NCBI GenBank assembly: GCA_002705465.1 | Contig: PAGS01000036.1 | Span: forward strand, 5,560 to 12,985 | Source: Halieaceae bacterium | GTDB taxonomy: Bacteria; Pseudomonadota; Gammaproteobacteria; Pseudomonadales; Halieaceae | Reading direction: 5' to 3' | Length of the DNA stretch: 7,426 nucleotides | Part shown: positions 1 to 7,426 of the stretch, piece by piece | Layout of the letters: each line of letters starts with the position of its first letter | How positions within the stretch are numbered: the stretch's first letter is position 1 | Translations under genes and position numbers: made by a program | The notes under the pieces: model-generated | Seen by the model: only the letters and a program-made list of their open reading frames with translations | The model's database searches: none | Told to the model about the DNA's origin: nothing

Positions 1-64
1 AAAACCAGAATGCGCATGGGGGCTTAATCCCTCAGGAACACCGCCAGAAGAGACCTGTCAGGCC

Positions 65-517
65 CTAGAACGGGATGTCGTCTTCCGGAAAATCAATAGG
101 CGCCGGATCCGCAGCCGCTGGCTGCGGTGCACTGGCTGCCGGGATGCTTTGATAGCCACCCCCGTCAGACGCCATATTGCGGCTGTCGAGCATCTGCATT
201 TCCTGGGCGACAATTTCCGTGGTGTACCGATCCTGCCCTGACTGATCCTGCCATTTGCGGGTCCGCAATGAACCCTCAACGTAGACTTTGGAGCCTTTGC
301 GCAGGTACTCAGCCGCGATTTCCGACAGGCGGTTAAAAAACACGACGCGATGCCACTCGGTACGCTCCTGCTGGTCACCGGTATTTTTGTCCCGCCAGCT
401 CTCGGAGGTCGCGAGGCTAATGTTGGTGACGCCGCCTCCAGAGGGCAGCACCCGATGCTCGGGGTCGTTGCCGAGATTGCCGACCAAAATGACTTTGTTG
501 ATGCCGCGCGAGGCCAT
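65..517 (-). CDS. ssb: Single-stranded DNA-binding protein SSB
   Basis: This cytoplasmic protein coats single-stranded DNA during replication, recombination and repair and recruits partner enzymes through its C-terminal tip. The 150-residue product has a full OB-fold over about residues 1-112. It opens with [20 protein letters not shown] and carries the aromatic DNA-stacking residues W41, W55, F61 and W89, corresponding to W40, W54, F60 and W88 of E. coli SSB. The blocks [15 protein letters not shown] and GQDRYTTEI are family hallmarks. A short Ala/Pro/Gln-rich linker of roughly 30 residues leads to the acidic tip EDDIPF, the known partner-docking motif. It is shorter than the E. coli protein (178 residues) because the linker is reduced, not because of truncation, since both ends are intact. 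The ATG at 517 is supported by GGAG (524-527 on the complement) six bases upstream. It lies 133 bases downstream of the MFS gene on the same strand. Confidence 0.97.
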   Translation of the reverse strand: MASRGINKVILVGNLGNDPEHRVLPSGGGVTNISLATSESWRDKNTGDQQERTEWHRVVFFNRLSEIAAEYLRKGSKVYVEGSLRTRKWQDQSGQDRYTTEIVAQEMQMLDSRNMASDGGGYQSIPAASAPQPAAADPAPIDFPEDDIPF

Positions 518-523
518 ATCTTT

Positions 524-527
524 CTCC
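524..527 (-). promoter_or_regulatory. ssb ribosome binding site
   Basis: GGAG on the minus strand sits six bases before the ATG at 517, within GGAGAAAGAT. The spacing is normal and it supports the chosen ssb start. Confidence 0.7.
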
Positions 528-574
528 GTTCGTGCCCGTATCCGCCGCCTGCTCCCACTGTCTTCGGACCGAGT

Positions 575-599
575 GTCACAAGCTTTCCTACCCTGTGAC
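575..599. repeat. Inverted repeat overlapping ssb promoter candidate
   Basis: GTCACA (575-580) and TGTGAC (594-599) are perfect 6-base inverted arms separated by 13 bases. The right arm overlaps the candidate ssb -10 hexamer, so it may be an operator. The orientation is opposite to a CRP site (TGTGA-N6-TCACA) and the spacing differs, so I do not call it CRP. A chance occurrence is possible. Confidence 0.3.
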
Positions 600-606
600 T
601 ATAGCA
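598..606 (-). promoter_or_regulatory. Candidate ssb promoter (extended -10)
   Basis: On the minus strand TGCTATAGT combines a TATAGT -10 hexamer (603 down to 598) with the TGn extension (606-604). The predicted start near 591 would give an untranslated leader of about 74 bases. No good -35 hexamer is visible at 17 bases, which fits an extended -10 promoter but leaves the call tentative. The right arm of the GTCACA/TGTGAC inverted repeat overlaps this -10. Confidence 0.4.
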
Positions 607-630
607 ACGCCGTGGGATGGGGGGTACATC

Positions 631-643
631 ATTATCCGATAAT
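631..643. repeat. 13-base palindrome ATTATCCGATAAT
   Basis: ATTATC-C-GATAAT is a perfect 6-base inverted repeat around one central base. It lies between the stop of the MFS gene (651) and the ssb promoter candidate. It has the size and symmetry of a small operator but lacks the GC-rich stem and U-run of a terminator. I do not recognise the cognate regulator. Confidence 0.35.
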
Positions 644-650
644 TGACACC

Positions 651-1844
651 TCAGGCGACCATCGGCGCTCTTCCGTAGCGCCACAATCCTGCGAGCCAAA
701 TCCCGGTCAGCATCGAGAGGACGGCAACGAGACCCACGGCACCCCCGACATGCAACGCGTTGCCACCCAAGGCACCGCCCGTAAAGACGCCTAAAAACTG
801 GGCGCTGGAGAAGATACCCATTGCAGTGCCTCGCAGGGAGGTCGGGGCGACAATCGAAACCAAGGCGGGCAGGATAGTCTCAAGCGCTGTAAAACCCACG
901 AAAAACAGCATCAAAGCTACACCGAGCGCTAGGAGCGATGACGCCCAGAGCGCCGTCACCAGCCCGAGCACCGTCAGCAGCACGCTCAGCACCAAGAGCG
1001 GCCGCGAGTCGTCTAATGCCTGACGCCGCCGAACCAACATCGCCACGCCCGGCAAGGCGCCGCAAAGGGTAGCGAGGTAGAGCCAAGCATGTTGCTCAGG
1101 CGGTAGCCCGACTTGCTCGGTCATCACGGCAGGGATCGCCGTGAAGGCGGCCATCAAGAGCAAGTGGAGACAAAAGATACTGGCATAGAGAATGCCCAGC
1201 CCCTGGCCCCAGAGAGCCTCTCCTAACCTCTTGCGATCTGCGATGTGCGCGCGCCCACCATCAGTGAGTTGCGGCGTGGCGGGCAATCCAATGAGCACCA
1301 CCATGAGCCCTAGTCCGCCCATGACTGCTGTGGCCTCAAAAACACGGGGCAAGCCACCCCAGGCGGCAAGAATAGGCCCCAGCACCAGCGCAAGTGCAAA
1401 TGAGACGCCAATGCTGGCTCCGATGATGGCTGAGGCCTTGGTACGCTGCTCTAGGCGCGTGTAGTCGGCGGCCAGAGCCATCGTCGCCGAAGCAATGGCA
1501 CCCGAACCCTGCAGCAACCGACCGATCGCGAGGCCCATCAGCGTGTCGGCCAGTGCTGCCAGCACGCTACCCAACACTAGGAGACAGAGCCCGCCGACAA
1601 TCACCGGTTTGCGCCCAATCTGATCGGACAGCCATCCCAACGGCACTTGGAGCGCCGCCTGAGTCAGCCCGTAAGCACCCAAGGCCAGACCAATGCTCGC
1701 CGCATTCGCGCCAGCGAGTTCCTGAGCGTACACGGCAAACAAGGGCAACACCATGAACAAGCCCAGCATGCGCAGGCAGTAGAGGCCGGCGAGACCCAGC
1801 ACCGCACGGCGCTCCAGAGCAGTAAAGGGTTCTTTCGCTAACAC
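651..1844 (-). CDS. YajR-like major facilitator superfamily permease
   Basis: This is an inner-membrane secondary transporter, probably a proton-coupled exporter of unknown substrate. From the GTG at 1844 it has 397 residues with the hydrophobic pattern of 12 helices. MFS motif [12 protein letters not shown], lies at about residues 70-80 between helices 2 and 3. The helix-4 motif RLLQGSGAI lies at 109-117. The opening [18 protein letters not shown] and the helix 11 region [21 protein letters not shown] resemble E. coli YajR, as recalled from memory. The protein stops just after helix 12 and lacks YajR's C-terminal ferredoxin-like YAM domain. The start was chosen because AAGGTGA lies eight bases upstream and because residues further upstream read like non-membrane filler antisense to uvrA. 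An MFS gene sits between uvrA and ssb in Pseudomonas too (recalled). The substrate cannot be told from sequence. Confidence 0.9.
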   Translation of the reverse strand: MLAKEPFTALERRAVLGLAGLYCLRMLGLFMVLPLFAVYAQELAGANAASIGLALGAYGLTQAALQVPLGWLSDQIGRKPVIVGGLCLLVLGSVLAALADTLMGLAIGRLLQGSGAIASATMALAADYTRLEQRTKASAIIGASIGVSFALALVLGPILAAWGGLPRVFEATAVMGGLGLMVVLIGLPATPQLTDGGRAHIADRKRLGEALWGQGLGILYASIFCLHLLLMAAFTAIPAVMTEQVGLPPEQHAWLYLATLCGALPGVAMLVRRRQALDDSRPLLVLSVLLTVLGLVTALWASSLLALGVALMLFFVGFTALETILPALVSIVAPTSLRGTAMGIFSSAQFLGVFTGGALGGNALHVGGAVGLVAVLSMLTGIWLAGLWRYGRAPMVA

Positions 1845-1852
1845 GAAGTCTG

Positions 1853-1859
1853 TCACCTT
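1853..1859 (-). promoter_or_regulatory. Ribosome binding site fixing the MFS start
   Basis: AAGGTGA on the minus strand matches the anti-Shine-Dalgarno complement and ends eight bases before the GTG at 1844. It decides this start over another GTG at 1856, which lies inside the site itself, and over the far-upstream open frame that reaches 2096. Confidence 0.6.
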
Positions 1860-1870
1860 GAGAAGGTTCG

Positions 1871-1879
1871 AGTGTAGCA
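1871..1879 (-). promoter_or_regulatory. Candidate MFS promoter (extended -10)
   Basis: TGCTACACT on the minus strand provides a TACACT -10 hexamer with a TGn extension. Transcription would begin near 1864, about 20 bases before the GTG, leaving room for the ribosome site. A TTGACC just upstream is only six bases from the hexamer and cannot act as its -35. No other convincing -35 is seen. Confidence 0.4.
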
Positions 1880-1926
1880 CGCGGTCAAAAACCGGACGGC
1901 GTGGGTCCGCGGCGGCTGGAAGCTCG

Positions 1927-1932
1927 TATACT
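1927..1932 (+). promoter_or_regulatory. Candidate uvrA promoter (-10 TATACT)
   Basis: TATACT matches the sigma-70 -10 consensus at five of six bases. It places the transcript start near 1939, some 27 bases before the uvrA ATG. The -35 region about 17 bases upstream (around 1904-1909, GGTCCG) is poor, so the promoter may be weak or activator-dependent. The adjoining TACTGT resembles the left half of a LexA box, but the right half is absent. Confidence 0.4.
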
Positions 1933-1963
1933 GTCTGATTGGCAACGTTTGAGCGAGTCAGAC
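1933..1963. repeat. Inverted repeat spanning the uvrA leader
   Basis: GTCTGA (1933-1938) and TCAGAC (1958-1963) are perfect inverted arms. The stem extends inward by one T-G wobble and one T-A pair to give eight pairs around a 15-base loop. The right arm ends two bases before the uvrA ATG and the left arm adjoins the -10 hexamer. It could be an operator, or an RNA hairpin at the start codon if transcription begins upstream of 1933. Confidence 0.35.
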
Positions 1964-1965
1964 GA

Positions 1966-4848
1966 ATGGATACCATCGAGGTGCGCGGTGCGCGCACCCA
2001 CAACCTCAAAAACATTGATCTGGATATTCCCAGAGACAAGCTGGTTGTGATCACCGGCCTCTCGGGATCGGGCAAATCGTCTCTGGCCTTTGACACGCTC
2101 TATGCCGAAGGGCAAAGACGCTACGTCGAATCGCTCTCCACCTATGCGCGCCAGTTTCTTTCGATGATGGAAAAGCCCGACATCGATCATATTGAGGGGC
2201 TCTCGCCCGCGATCTCCATCGAGCAGAAATCCACGTCTCACAACCCACGCTCCACCGTCGGCACCATCACCGAGATCTACGACTACCTGCGCTTGTTGTT
2301 CGCGCGGGTTGGCGATCCGCGATGCCCCACGCACGGCGTCACTCTCAAGGCCCAAACCGTCACCCAAATGGTCGACGCCGTCTTGGCGCTACCGGAAGGC
2401 AGCAAACTGATGCTTCTGGCGCCGGTAGTGCGCGACCGAAAAGGGGAGCATCTGCACATTTTTGAACAGATGCGAGCCGCGGGTTTCATTCGTGTCCGCG
2501 TCGACGGCATTGTCGTGGACCTAGATGACGTGCCAGCACTCGATAAAAAACGGAAGCACCGGATCGATGTCGTCGTCGATCGTTTCAAAGTCAGAGAAGA
2601 CCTGAAACTCCGTCTGGCCGAGTCCTTCGAGACCGCACTAGAGCTCACTGACGGCGTTGCCGCCATCGCGCCGATGGAAGACGAAGGCGAGGAAATACTT
2701 TTTTCGGCACGCTACGCCTGCCCGAGCTGCGGCCACTCGATCGACGAGTTGGAGCCGCGCCTGTTCTCTTTCAACAATCCTGCTGGCGCCTGCGGCAGTT
2801 GCGATGGCCTCGGGGTCACACAATTCTTTGATGAAAGCCGCGTGGTACTGCATCCCGAGTCGAGCCTTGCAGAGGGCGCCATTCGGGGCTGGGACCGCCG
2901 CAACGTCTATTACTTTCACCTGCTGCGCTCACTGTCGAGTCATTACGGCTTTGATATGGACAAGCCCTTCGAGAAACTCTCGCAACAGCACCGTGATGTC
3001 ATCCTGTACGGTAGTGGGGGCGAGGAAATTGAGTTCTCCTACGTAAACGATCGCGGCACGGTATTCAAGCGTCGCCACGTGTTTGAGGGCGTGATACCGA
3101 ATATGGACCGCCGCTACCGCGAGACCGAATCGGCGTCTGTGCGCGACGAGCTGGCCAAATATGTCTCAACGGCCGCGTGCAAGGCCTGTGAAGGCACCCG
3201 GCTGTGTGAGGATGCGCGCAGCGTATACGTCGACGGCCGAACCTTGCCCAGCATCACCGCCCTGCCGGTAGGCGATGCGCAGGCCTATTTTGACGCGCTG
3301 GAGCTAAGTGGTCGGCAGGGCGAAATTGCTGACAAGATCTTGAAGGAGCTCCGCGCGCGGTATCGCTTTTTGGTCGATGTTGGCCTGAACTACCTGACGC
3401 TTAATCGCAGCGCAGAGACGCTTTCGGGTGGCGAGGCGCAGCGGATTCGCCTCGCGAGTCAGATTGGGGCGGGTCTAGTGGGCGTGATGTACATTCTCGA
3501 CGAGCCGTCCATTGGGCTGCACCAGCGCGATAACGAACGGCTCCTGAAAACCCTGATACACCTTCGTGACCTGGGCAATACGGTTCTGGTTGTCGAGCAC
3601 GACGAGGACGCAATTCGTAGTGCCGACCACATCATTGATATCGGGCCCGGTGCGGGGGTGCATGGCGGTGAAGTCGTCGTTTCGGGCACTCTGGAAGACG
3701 TCATCAGCAATGGCGAATCGATGACGGGTGCCTACCTCTCGGGGGCACGCTCGATTGCAGTCCCCGAGGTGAGGCGTACTGCCAACTCTAAACGCGCTAT
3801 CAGTATTACCGGTGCCTGCGGGAACAATTTACAGGACGTTTCGCTTTGCCTGCCCCTCGGGCTACTGACCTGTGTGACCGGCGTCTCAGGATCGGGGAAG
3901 TCAACACTCATCAACGGTACGCTATATCCCCTTGCCGCCACCGCCCTCAATGGCGCGACTACCCTAAAAGCCGCTGCCCACGAGGGCATAGAGGGCCTTG
4001 AACAGCTCGATAAATGCATCGATATCGACCAGAGCCCGATTGGCAGAACGCCGCGTTCCAACCCGGCCACCTACACGGGTATCTTTACGCCGATTCGAGA
4101 GCTCTTCGCAGGTACGCAAGAAGCTCGCTCCAGAGGCTATAAGCCCGGCCGATTCAGTTTTAACGTCCGTGGCGGCCGCTGCGAGGCCTGTCAGGGTGAC
4201 GGGGTGACTAAGGTCGAAATGCACTTTTTGCCAGACATTTATGTGCCCTGCGATGTCTGTAAGGGCAAGCGCTACAACCGCGAGACGCTGGAAATCAAGT
4301 TCAAAGACATGAACATCTCCGAGGTGCTCAATCTCACGGTGGAGGATGCGCTGTCGTTTTTTGAGGCCGTGCCGGCCATTCACCGCAAGCTACAAACGCT
4401 GATGGATGTGGGCTTGTCCTACATCCGACTAGGGCAAGCTGCAACCACGCTATCGGGAGGAGAGGCGCAACGCGTGAAGCTATCCCGGGAGCTCTCGAAA
4501 CGCGACACCGGCAATACGCTTTACATCCTCGATGAACCCACAACCGGTCTGCACTTTGAGGATATTCGTCAGCTACTGGACGTGCTCCATCGCCTGCGGG
4601 ACGGTGGTAACACCGTGGTCATCATCGAGCACAACCTAGATGTGATCAAAACCGCGGACTGGATTGTCGACCTGGGCCCCGAGGGTGGGTCCGGGGGTGG
4701 TCAGATTGTTGCAACCGGCACCCCGGAACAGGTGGCAGAGAACCCTGCCTCCCACACCGGCACATTCCTCGCACCGCTTTTGCCTGCAACAAAAAAAGCA
4801 TCAGCCAAGAAAAGTAAATCGCTAAAGTCTACTCCCAAGGCTGCATGA
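1966..4848 (+). CDS. uvrA: UvrABC excision nuclease subunit UvrA
   Basis: UvrA is the dimeric ABC-family ATPase that scans DNA for bulky lesions and loads UvrB in nucleotide excision repair; it acts on the nucleoid. The 960-residue product is full length. The first ATPase half has Walker [10 protein letters not shown] at 31-39, ABC signature LSGGEAQR from 486, Walker B ILDEP at 510-514 and switch histidine H545. The second half has Walker [10 protein letters not shown] at 639-647, signature LSGGEAQR from 829, Walker B ILDEP around D856 and H889. Zinc ligands are C252/C255/C276/C279 in the first half and C739/C742/C762/C765 in the second. A further CxxC (C405, C408) lies in KACEGTRL. The ATG at 1966 was chosen because [17 protein letters not shown] matches the E. 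coli N-terminus; a TTG at 1939 would add nine unrelated residues. The Shine-Dalgarno is weak. The C-terminus carries a lysine-rich tail. Confidence 0.98.
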   Translation: MDTIEVRGARTHNLKNIDLDIPRDKLVVITGLSGSGKSSLAFDTLYAEGQRRYVESLSTYARQFLSMMEKPDIDHIEGLSPAISIEQKSTSHNPRSTVGTITEIYDYLRLLFARVGDPRCPTHGVTLKAQTVTQMVDAVLALPEGSKLMLLAPVVRDRKGEHLHIFEQMRAAGFIRVRVDGIVVDLDDVPALDKKRKHRIDVVVDRFKVREDLKLRLAESFETALELTDGVAAIAPMEDEGEEILFSARYACPSCGHSIDELEPRLFSFNNPAGACGSCDGLGVTQFFDESRVVLHPESSLAEGAIRGWDRRNVYYFHLLRSLSSHYGFDMDKPFEKLSQQHRDVILYGSGGEEIEFSYVNDRGTVFKRRHVFEGVIPNMDRRYRETESASVRDELAKYVSTAACKACEGTRLCEDARSVYVDGRTLPSITALPVGDAQAYFDALELSGRQGEIADKILKELRARYRFLVDVGLNYLTLNRSAETLSGGEAQRIRLASQIGAGLVGVMYILDEPSIGLHQRDNERLLKTLIHLRDLGNTVLVVEHDEDAIRSADHIIDIGPGAGVHGGEVVVSGTLEDVISNGESMTGAYLSGARSIAVPEVRRTANSKRAISITGACGNNLQDVSLCLPLGLLTCVTGVSGSGKSTLINGTLYPLAATALNGATTLKAAAHEGIEGLEQLDKCIDIDQSPIGRTPRSNPATYTGIFTPIRELFAGTQEARSRGYKPGRFSFNVRGGRCEACQGDGVTKVEMHFLPDIYVPCDVCKGKRYNRETLEIKFKDMNISEVLNLTVEDALSFFEAVPAIHRKLQTLMDVGLSYIRLGQAATTLSGGEAQRVKLSRELSKRDTGNTLYILDEPTTGLHFEDIRQLLDVLHRLRDGGNTVVIIEHNLDVIKTADWIVDLGPEGGSGGGQIVATGTPEQVAENPASHTGTFLAPLLPATKKASAKKSKSLKSTPKAA

Positions 4849-4979
4849 CGCTGCAAAGCTGGCGTCAAGGTGTTCGAGAGATGCCCTCGCTTCAGCTATC
4901 TCCACTTAACAGGCGCCCATAAAAAAGCCCGGCGATTTGCCGGGCTCCATATGCTGCTTTCAAGCACCGCTGAAATAGC
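4849..4979. other. Convergent intergenic gap between uvrA and receptor gene
   Basis: This 131-base gap separates two genes that face each other. Its one clear element is the hairpin terminator at 4920-4946. A weak inverted repeat, TGACGC (4846-4851) with GCGTCA (4862-4867), begins at the uvrA stop codon but is not followed by a T-run, so I do not call it a terminator. No small gene or RNA is evident. Confidence 0.6.
4920..4946 (-). terminator. Rho-independent terminator of the receptor gene
   Basis: AGCCCGGC (4926-4933) and GCCGGGCT (4939-4946) form a perfect 8-pair GC-rich stem around a five-base loop. Read on the minus strand, the stem runs straight into six T residues (complement of 4921-4926, the first of which pairs in the stem), the classic intrinsic terminator layout, and it begins 33 bases past the receptor stop codon. 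On the plus strand the stem is followed by CCATATGC with no T-run, so it should serve uvrA poorly. Confidence 0.88.
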
Positions 4980-7426
4980 TCAGAACTTGAGTGTTCCTCG
5001 GATGCCAAATACTGCGCCCTCTTCCATGAACCACGAGTGACTGCCAGCTAGCACGGGAGTATCGAAGCTCTGCTGCAAGGCGGCCTCGTCGAAGATATTG
5101 CGTCCGTAAGCCATGATCTCCCAATTATCGGCACCGACACCAATACGCGCGTTAACTTTGGTATAGGCATCGATCACGTCGTAAGGATCAGCATCACCAT
5201 TTGAGTCGAATTCGTCACGGTAATTGACATCGACGCCACCAAACCACTCCAAATTACCCATAGGCATACGGAAATCGATAAAGGCGTTACCGCTCCACTC
5301 TGAGGCGTAAAGGGTTCGCCTACCTGTGAGGTCATTAATATCATTGGGTCCTGGGTTGGGATTTGCCAGCGCAGCGGGTGTACCACACTGAGGCGGCGCC
5401 GCAGGCGCTGAGCGAGATGCATCCAACTGAATCGCAGTGCATGGTCCGTCCCGGAAGTCACCATAGCTCGCATCCAGATAAGCGGCATTGACGCCAACTC
5501 GGATGGTATCGGTGAGGGCCATCATGAAATCGACCTCGACCCCTTGAACCTCGGATGAGGCCGCATTGTTAACGGCGAATCCGACACCTTTAAAAATAGT
5601 CGTCTGGAGGTCGTCATATTCCGAGTAAAAAGCCGCCCAGTTCAAGCGAACCGCGCCACCTACAAATTCGTGTTTACCGCCAATCTCGAAGGACTCAACG
5701 CTTTCATCATCAAACTCAAAATCAGCGTTGGGCACTGTAGATACGAAGGAATTAGCCTGGAATCCGTTGTCCACCACGGGTGGAATCGGCGGTGCAGAAG
5801 TGGGCAAGTTACCGGGTGTCCCATCGTCTGCTGCGCTAAAGCCGCCGGACTTGAAACCCTCTGAGTAGGTGACATACAGCATGGTGCTGTCACTGATATC
5901 CCACTGCAGGTTCACCGAAGGCGAGAAATCATCCGTTTTGCGGCTACTGACCCAATACTTGTTATAGCTGTCAAACTCGGTGGCCTGTAACACCGCAAGC
6001 CAGTTGTTATAGGCAGCGCATTGCCCCAGGCTGCCACCCTCAAGGTTACCCGTAATGCCGCACAAGCTGTCACCAAGCTTCTGGTCACTAATCGCATCTT
6101 TCTCTTCTTCGGTGTAGCGCACACCGAGTGTCAAACGCAGCGCGTCAGTCAGATCGTAGCTGCCCTGAGCAAACAAAGCCCAAGAGTCCGTATCCTGAGT
6201 GAAGTTGTGATTGCGGCTCACCTGATTCGCCGAATAGACACCGTAACCGGGTATGCCGTTTAGCGGGCTATCTGCGGTAAGGGCCGCCAGCAGATTCTGG
6301 GGCATCAACGGCGCAGCCTCCAACGGGAACCCATTGGACAAGGCGGCAAAGGCGGGAAACAAGCCGTCCATATTGGTATCGATCATCACTTGACCCTTTG
6401 CATCAAGCTCGTTTTGGTCAATGTATCCACCCAAGGTGTAAGTGAAGCGATCCCCTATGTCCGCCGTCCAACGGATTTCCTGGCTGAACTGCTCAAAGTC
6501 ATGAATATCAGATCGGTCGATAAACTGCAGTGGTAACCAATCCACGTCGACGTCATCGAAATACTCGTAAGCCGCAAACCCTGTGACTGAAGTGAGAGTC
6601 CCGTTCCCAACTTCCCACGTCAGAGTCAGAGACAAGTTCTCCAACTCGTCCTCACTGCTATCAGGCTTCACGCCAATGCCTATGCCATCGTCTTTACTTT
6701 GGCCATAGTTATTGTCTTTGTAAGTGGTGAAATCTTGCCCTGCAATCGACGGAAAATTGGGGAAGAAGACATCCATGAGCGCATAGGCGGTGCTGGCAAA
6801 GGCCGTCCGCTGCGGCACTTGCTGCGCACGCTCTGCCGGGCTCAGAAAACGCCAGGTAGCGCTGTTTGAGCCTTCACGATCGCGTTCCATATAGGTGTAC
6901 TTTAAATTTGCCGAGAAAGATTCACTCGGCTCCCACAGCAATGTAAGCCGGCCACCGAACTCATCGATCGCGCCCTCATCTTCTTCTAGGAAAGCGTTAT
7001 AAACATAGCCATCCGTCTCGCGGCGTCGCAGCGCAAGGCGCGCAGCGAAGGTCTCGCCACCCCCTTGGATGAAGCCTTCCGCGATGCTACCGCCATTCTC
7101 TTCAACCGACACGTTGACCTCGCCTGAGGCTCCCTCACCAACTACCGGCGAGGCGGTGGTGATATTGATTGCACCCGCCACCGTATTCTTACCAAATAGT
7201 GTGCCCTGCGGCCCGCGCAGCACCTCTACCCGCTCGATATCCATCAGTCCAGATCGATACTGGCGACCTCGACCAAGATAAACGCCATCAAGGTACATGC
7301 CCACCGATTGCTCAAAGCCACGGTTATTACCGGAACCGATACCGCGCATATAGATGTTGGTATTTACGGATGCCTCAGCAATATGAAGGCTGGGGATAAA
7401 ATCAGCCAATGCAGAAAAATTGAGGA
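4980..7426 (-). CDS. TonB-dependent outer-membrane receptor, N-terminus outside window
   Basis: This is an outer-membrane beta-barrel that imports a scarce ligand using energy passed from TonB/ExbBD; the substrate is unknown. The reading frame is open to the right edge, giving 814 visible residues. A TTG at 7409 is in frame but is not a credible start, because the frame continues upstream with LNFSA before it and the sequence there is already mid-plug. Plug-domain marks are MRGIGSGNNRGFEQSVGMYL (from about visible residue 26) and VEVLRGPQGTLFG at about 66-78, then AGAINITT. The remainder alternates short amphipathic strands and long polar loops as in a 22-strand barrel, and ends GIRGTLKF with the terminal phenylalanine expected of barrel proteins. 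The missing part should hold the signal peptide, TonB box and early plug. I see only four cysteines, in two close pairs. No regulator or periplasmic partner lies within view to hint at the ligand. Confidence 0.95.
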   Translation of the reverse strand, partial: LNFSALADFIPSLHIAEASVNTNIYMRGIGSGNNRGFEQSVGMYLDGVYLGRGRQYRSGLMDIERVEVLRGPQGTLFGKNTVAGAINITTASPVVGEGASGEVNVSVEENGGSIAEGFIQGGGETFAARLALRRRETDGYVYNAFLEEDEGAIDEFGGRLTLLWEPSESFSANLKYTYMERDREGSNSATWRFLSPAERAQQVPQRTAFASTAYALMDVFFPNFPSIAGQDFTTYKDNNYGQSKDDGIGIGVKPDSSEDELENLSLTLTWEVGNGTLTSVTGFAAYEYFDDVDVDWLPLQFIDRSDIHDFEQFSQEIRWTADIGDRFTYTLGGYIDQNELDAKGQVMIDTNMDGLFPAFAALSNGFPLEAAPLMPQNLLAALTADSPLNGIPGYGVYSANQVSRNHNFTQDTDSWALFAQGSYDLTDALRLTLGVRYTEEEKDAISDQKLGDSLCGITGNLEGGSLGQCAAYNNWLAVLQATEFDSYNKYWVSSRKTDDFSPSVNLQWDISDSTMLYVTYSEGFKSGGFSAADDGTPGNLPTSAPPIPPVVDNGFQANSFVSTVPNADFEFDDESVESFEIGGKHEFVGGAVRLNWAAFYSEYDDLQTTIFKGVGFAVNNAASSEVQGVEVDFMMALTDTIRVGVNAAYLDASYGDFRDGPCTAIQLDASRSAPAAPPQCGTPAALANPNPGPNDINDLTGRRTLYASEWSGNAFIDFRMPMGNLEWFGGVDVNYRDEFDSNGDADPYDVIDAYTKVNARIGVGADNWEIMAYGRNIFDEAALQQSFDTPVLAGSHSWFMEEGAVFGIRGTLKF

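Noticed and set aside
10..17. ATGCGCAT palindrome and GGG/CCC runs near the left edge as an ssb terminator
   Set aside because: No stem of useful length combines with a T-run in bases 1-64; an 8-base palindrome alone is common by chance.
575..599. CRP binding site
   Set aside because: The arms are in the opposite orientation to TGTGA-N6-TCACA and are 13 bases apart rather than six.
643..648. Perfect TTGACA -35 hexamer on the plus strand
   Set aside because: No -10-like hexamer follows at 16-18 bases and no plus-strand gene lies downstream.
58..699. 213-residue minus-strand open frame overlapping ssb
   Set aside because: It lies in another frame of the same strand over ssb, has low-complexity Arg/Ser/Pro composition, and ssb is certain.
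1939..1965. TTG start nine codons upstream of the uvrA ATG
   Set aside because: The ATG at 1966 begins exactly where the conserved UvrA N-terminus begins, and the added residues do not resemble the family.
1845..2096. N-terminal extension of the MFS frame reaching back to 2096
   Set aside because: It would overlap the conserved uvrA N-terminus on the other strand, adds 84 residues with no membrane or MFS character, and a good ribosome site with GTG at 1844 matches the family start.
1885..2367. 160-residue minus-strand frame antisense to uvrA
   Set aside because: The uvrA coding signal is unmistakable here and the antisense product has no recognisable feature; it is a GC-rich shadow frame.
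4846..4867. TGACGC/GCGTCA hairpin just after the uvrA stop as a terminator
   Set aside because: The six-pair stem has a ten-base loop and is followed by AGGTGTTCG rather than a T-run.

Overview
This window looks like chromosomal DNA from a gammaproteobacterium. The UvrA and SSB proteins read as close relatives of the E. coli/Pseudomonas forms, and the order ssb - MFS transporter - uvrA (first two genes on the minus strand, uvrA on the plus strand) matches an arrangement I recall from Pseudomonas. A large TonB-dependent receptor beside them is typical of marine and aquatic heterotrophs, for example OM60/NOR5-type or Cellvibrionales-type bacteria. That narrower placement is inference from protein style only.

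Layout: 65-517 (minus) is ssb. 651-1844 (minus) is a 12-helix major facilitator permease of the YajR type. 1845-1965 is a 121-base divergent control region with back-to-back promoter candidates. 1966-4848 (plus) is complete uvrA. 4849-4979 is a convergent intergenic gap holding a strong Rho-independent terminator that serves the minus strand. 4980 to the right edge (minus) is a TonB-dependent outer-membrane receptor whose N-terminus lies outside the window. Bases 1-64 hold no gene I can support.

Functionally, uvrA (damage recognition in nucleotide excision repair) and ssb (single-strand DNA binding in replication, repair and recombination) form a genome-maintenance pair, with the permease between them. 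The permease is probably read toward ssb, because no terminator is visible between the two; ssb also has its own promoter candidate. The TonB-dependent receptor is a separate unit facing uvrA and has no evident functional link to the repair genes.

I found no mobile element, CRISPR array, RNA gene, phage gene or novel defence system. The second-look items are modest: inverted repeats in three control positions, a YajR-like permease lacking the usual C-terminal domain, no recognisable LexA box upstream of uvrA or ssb, and paired cysteines in the receptor.
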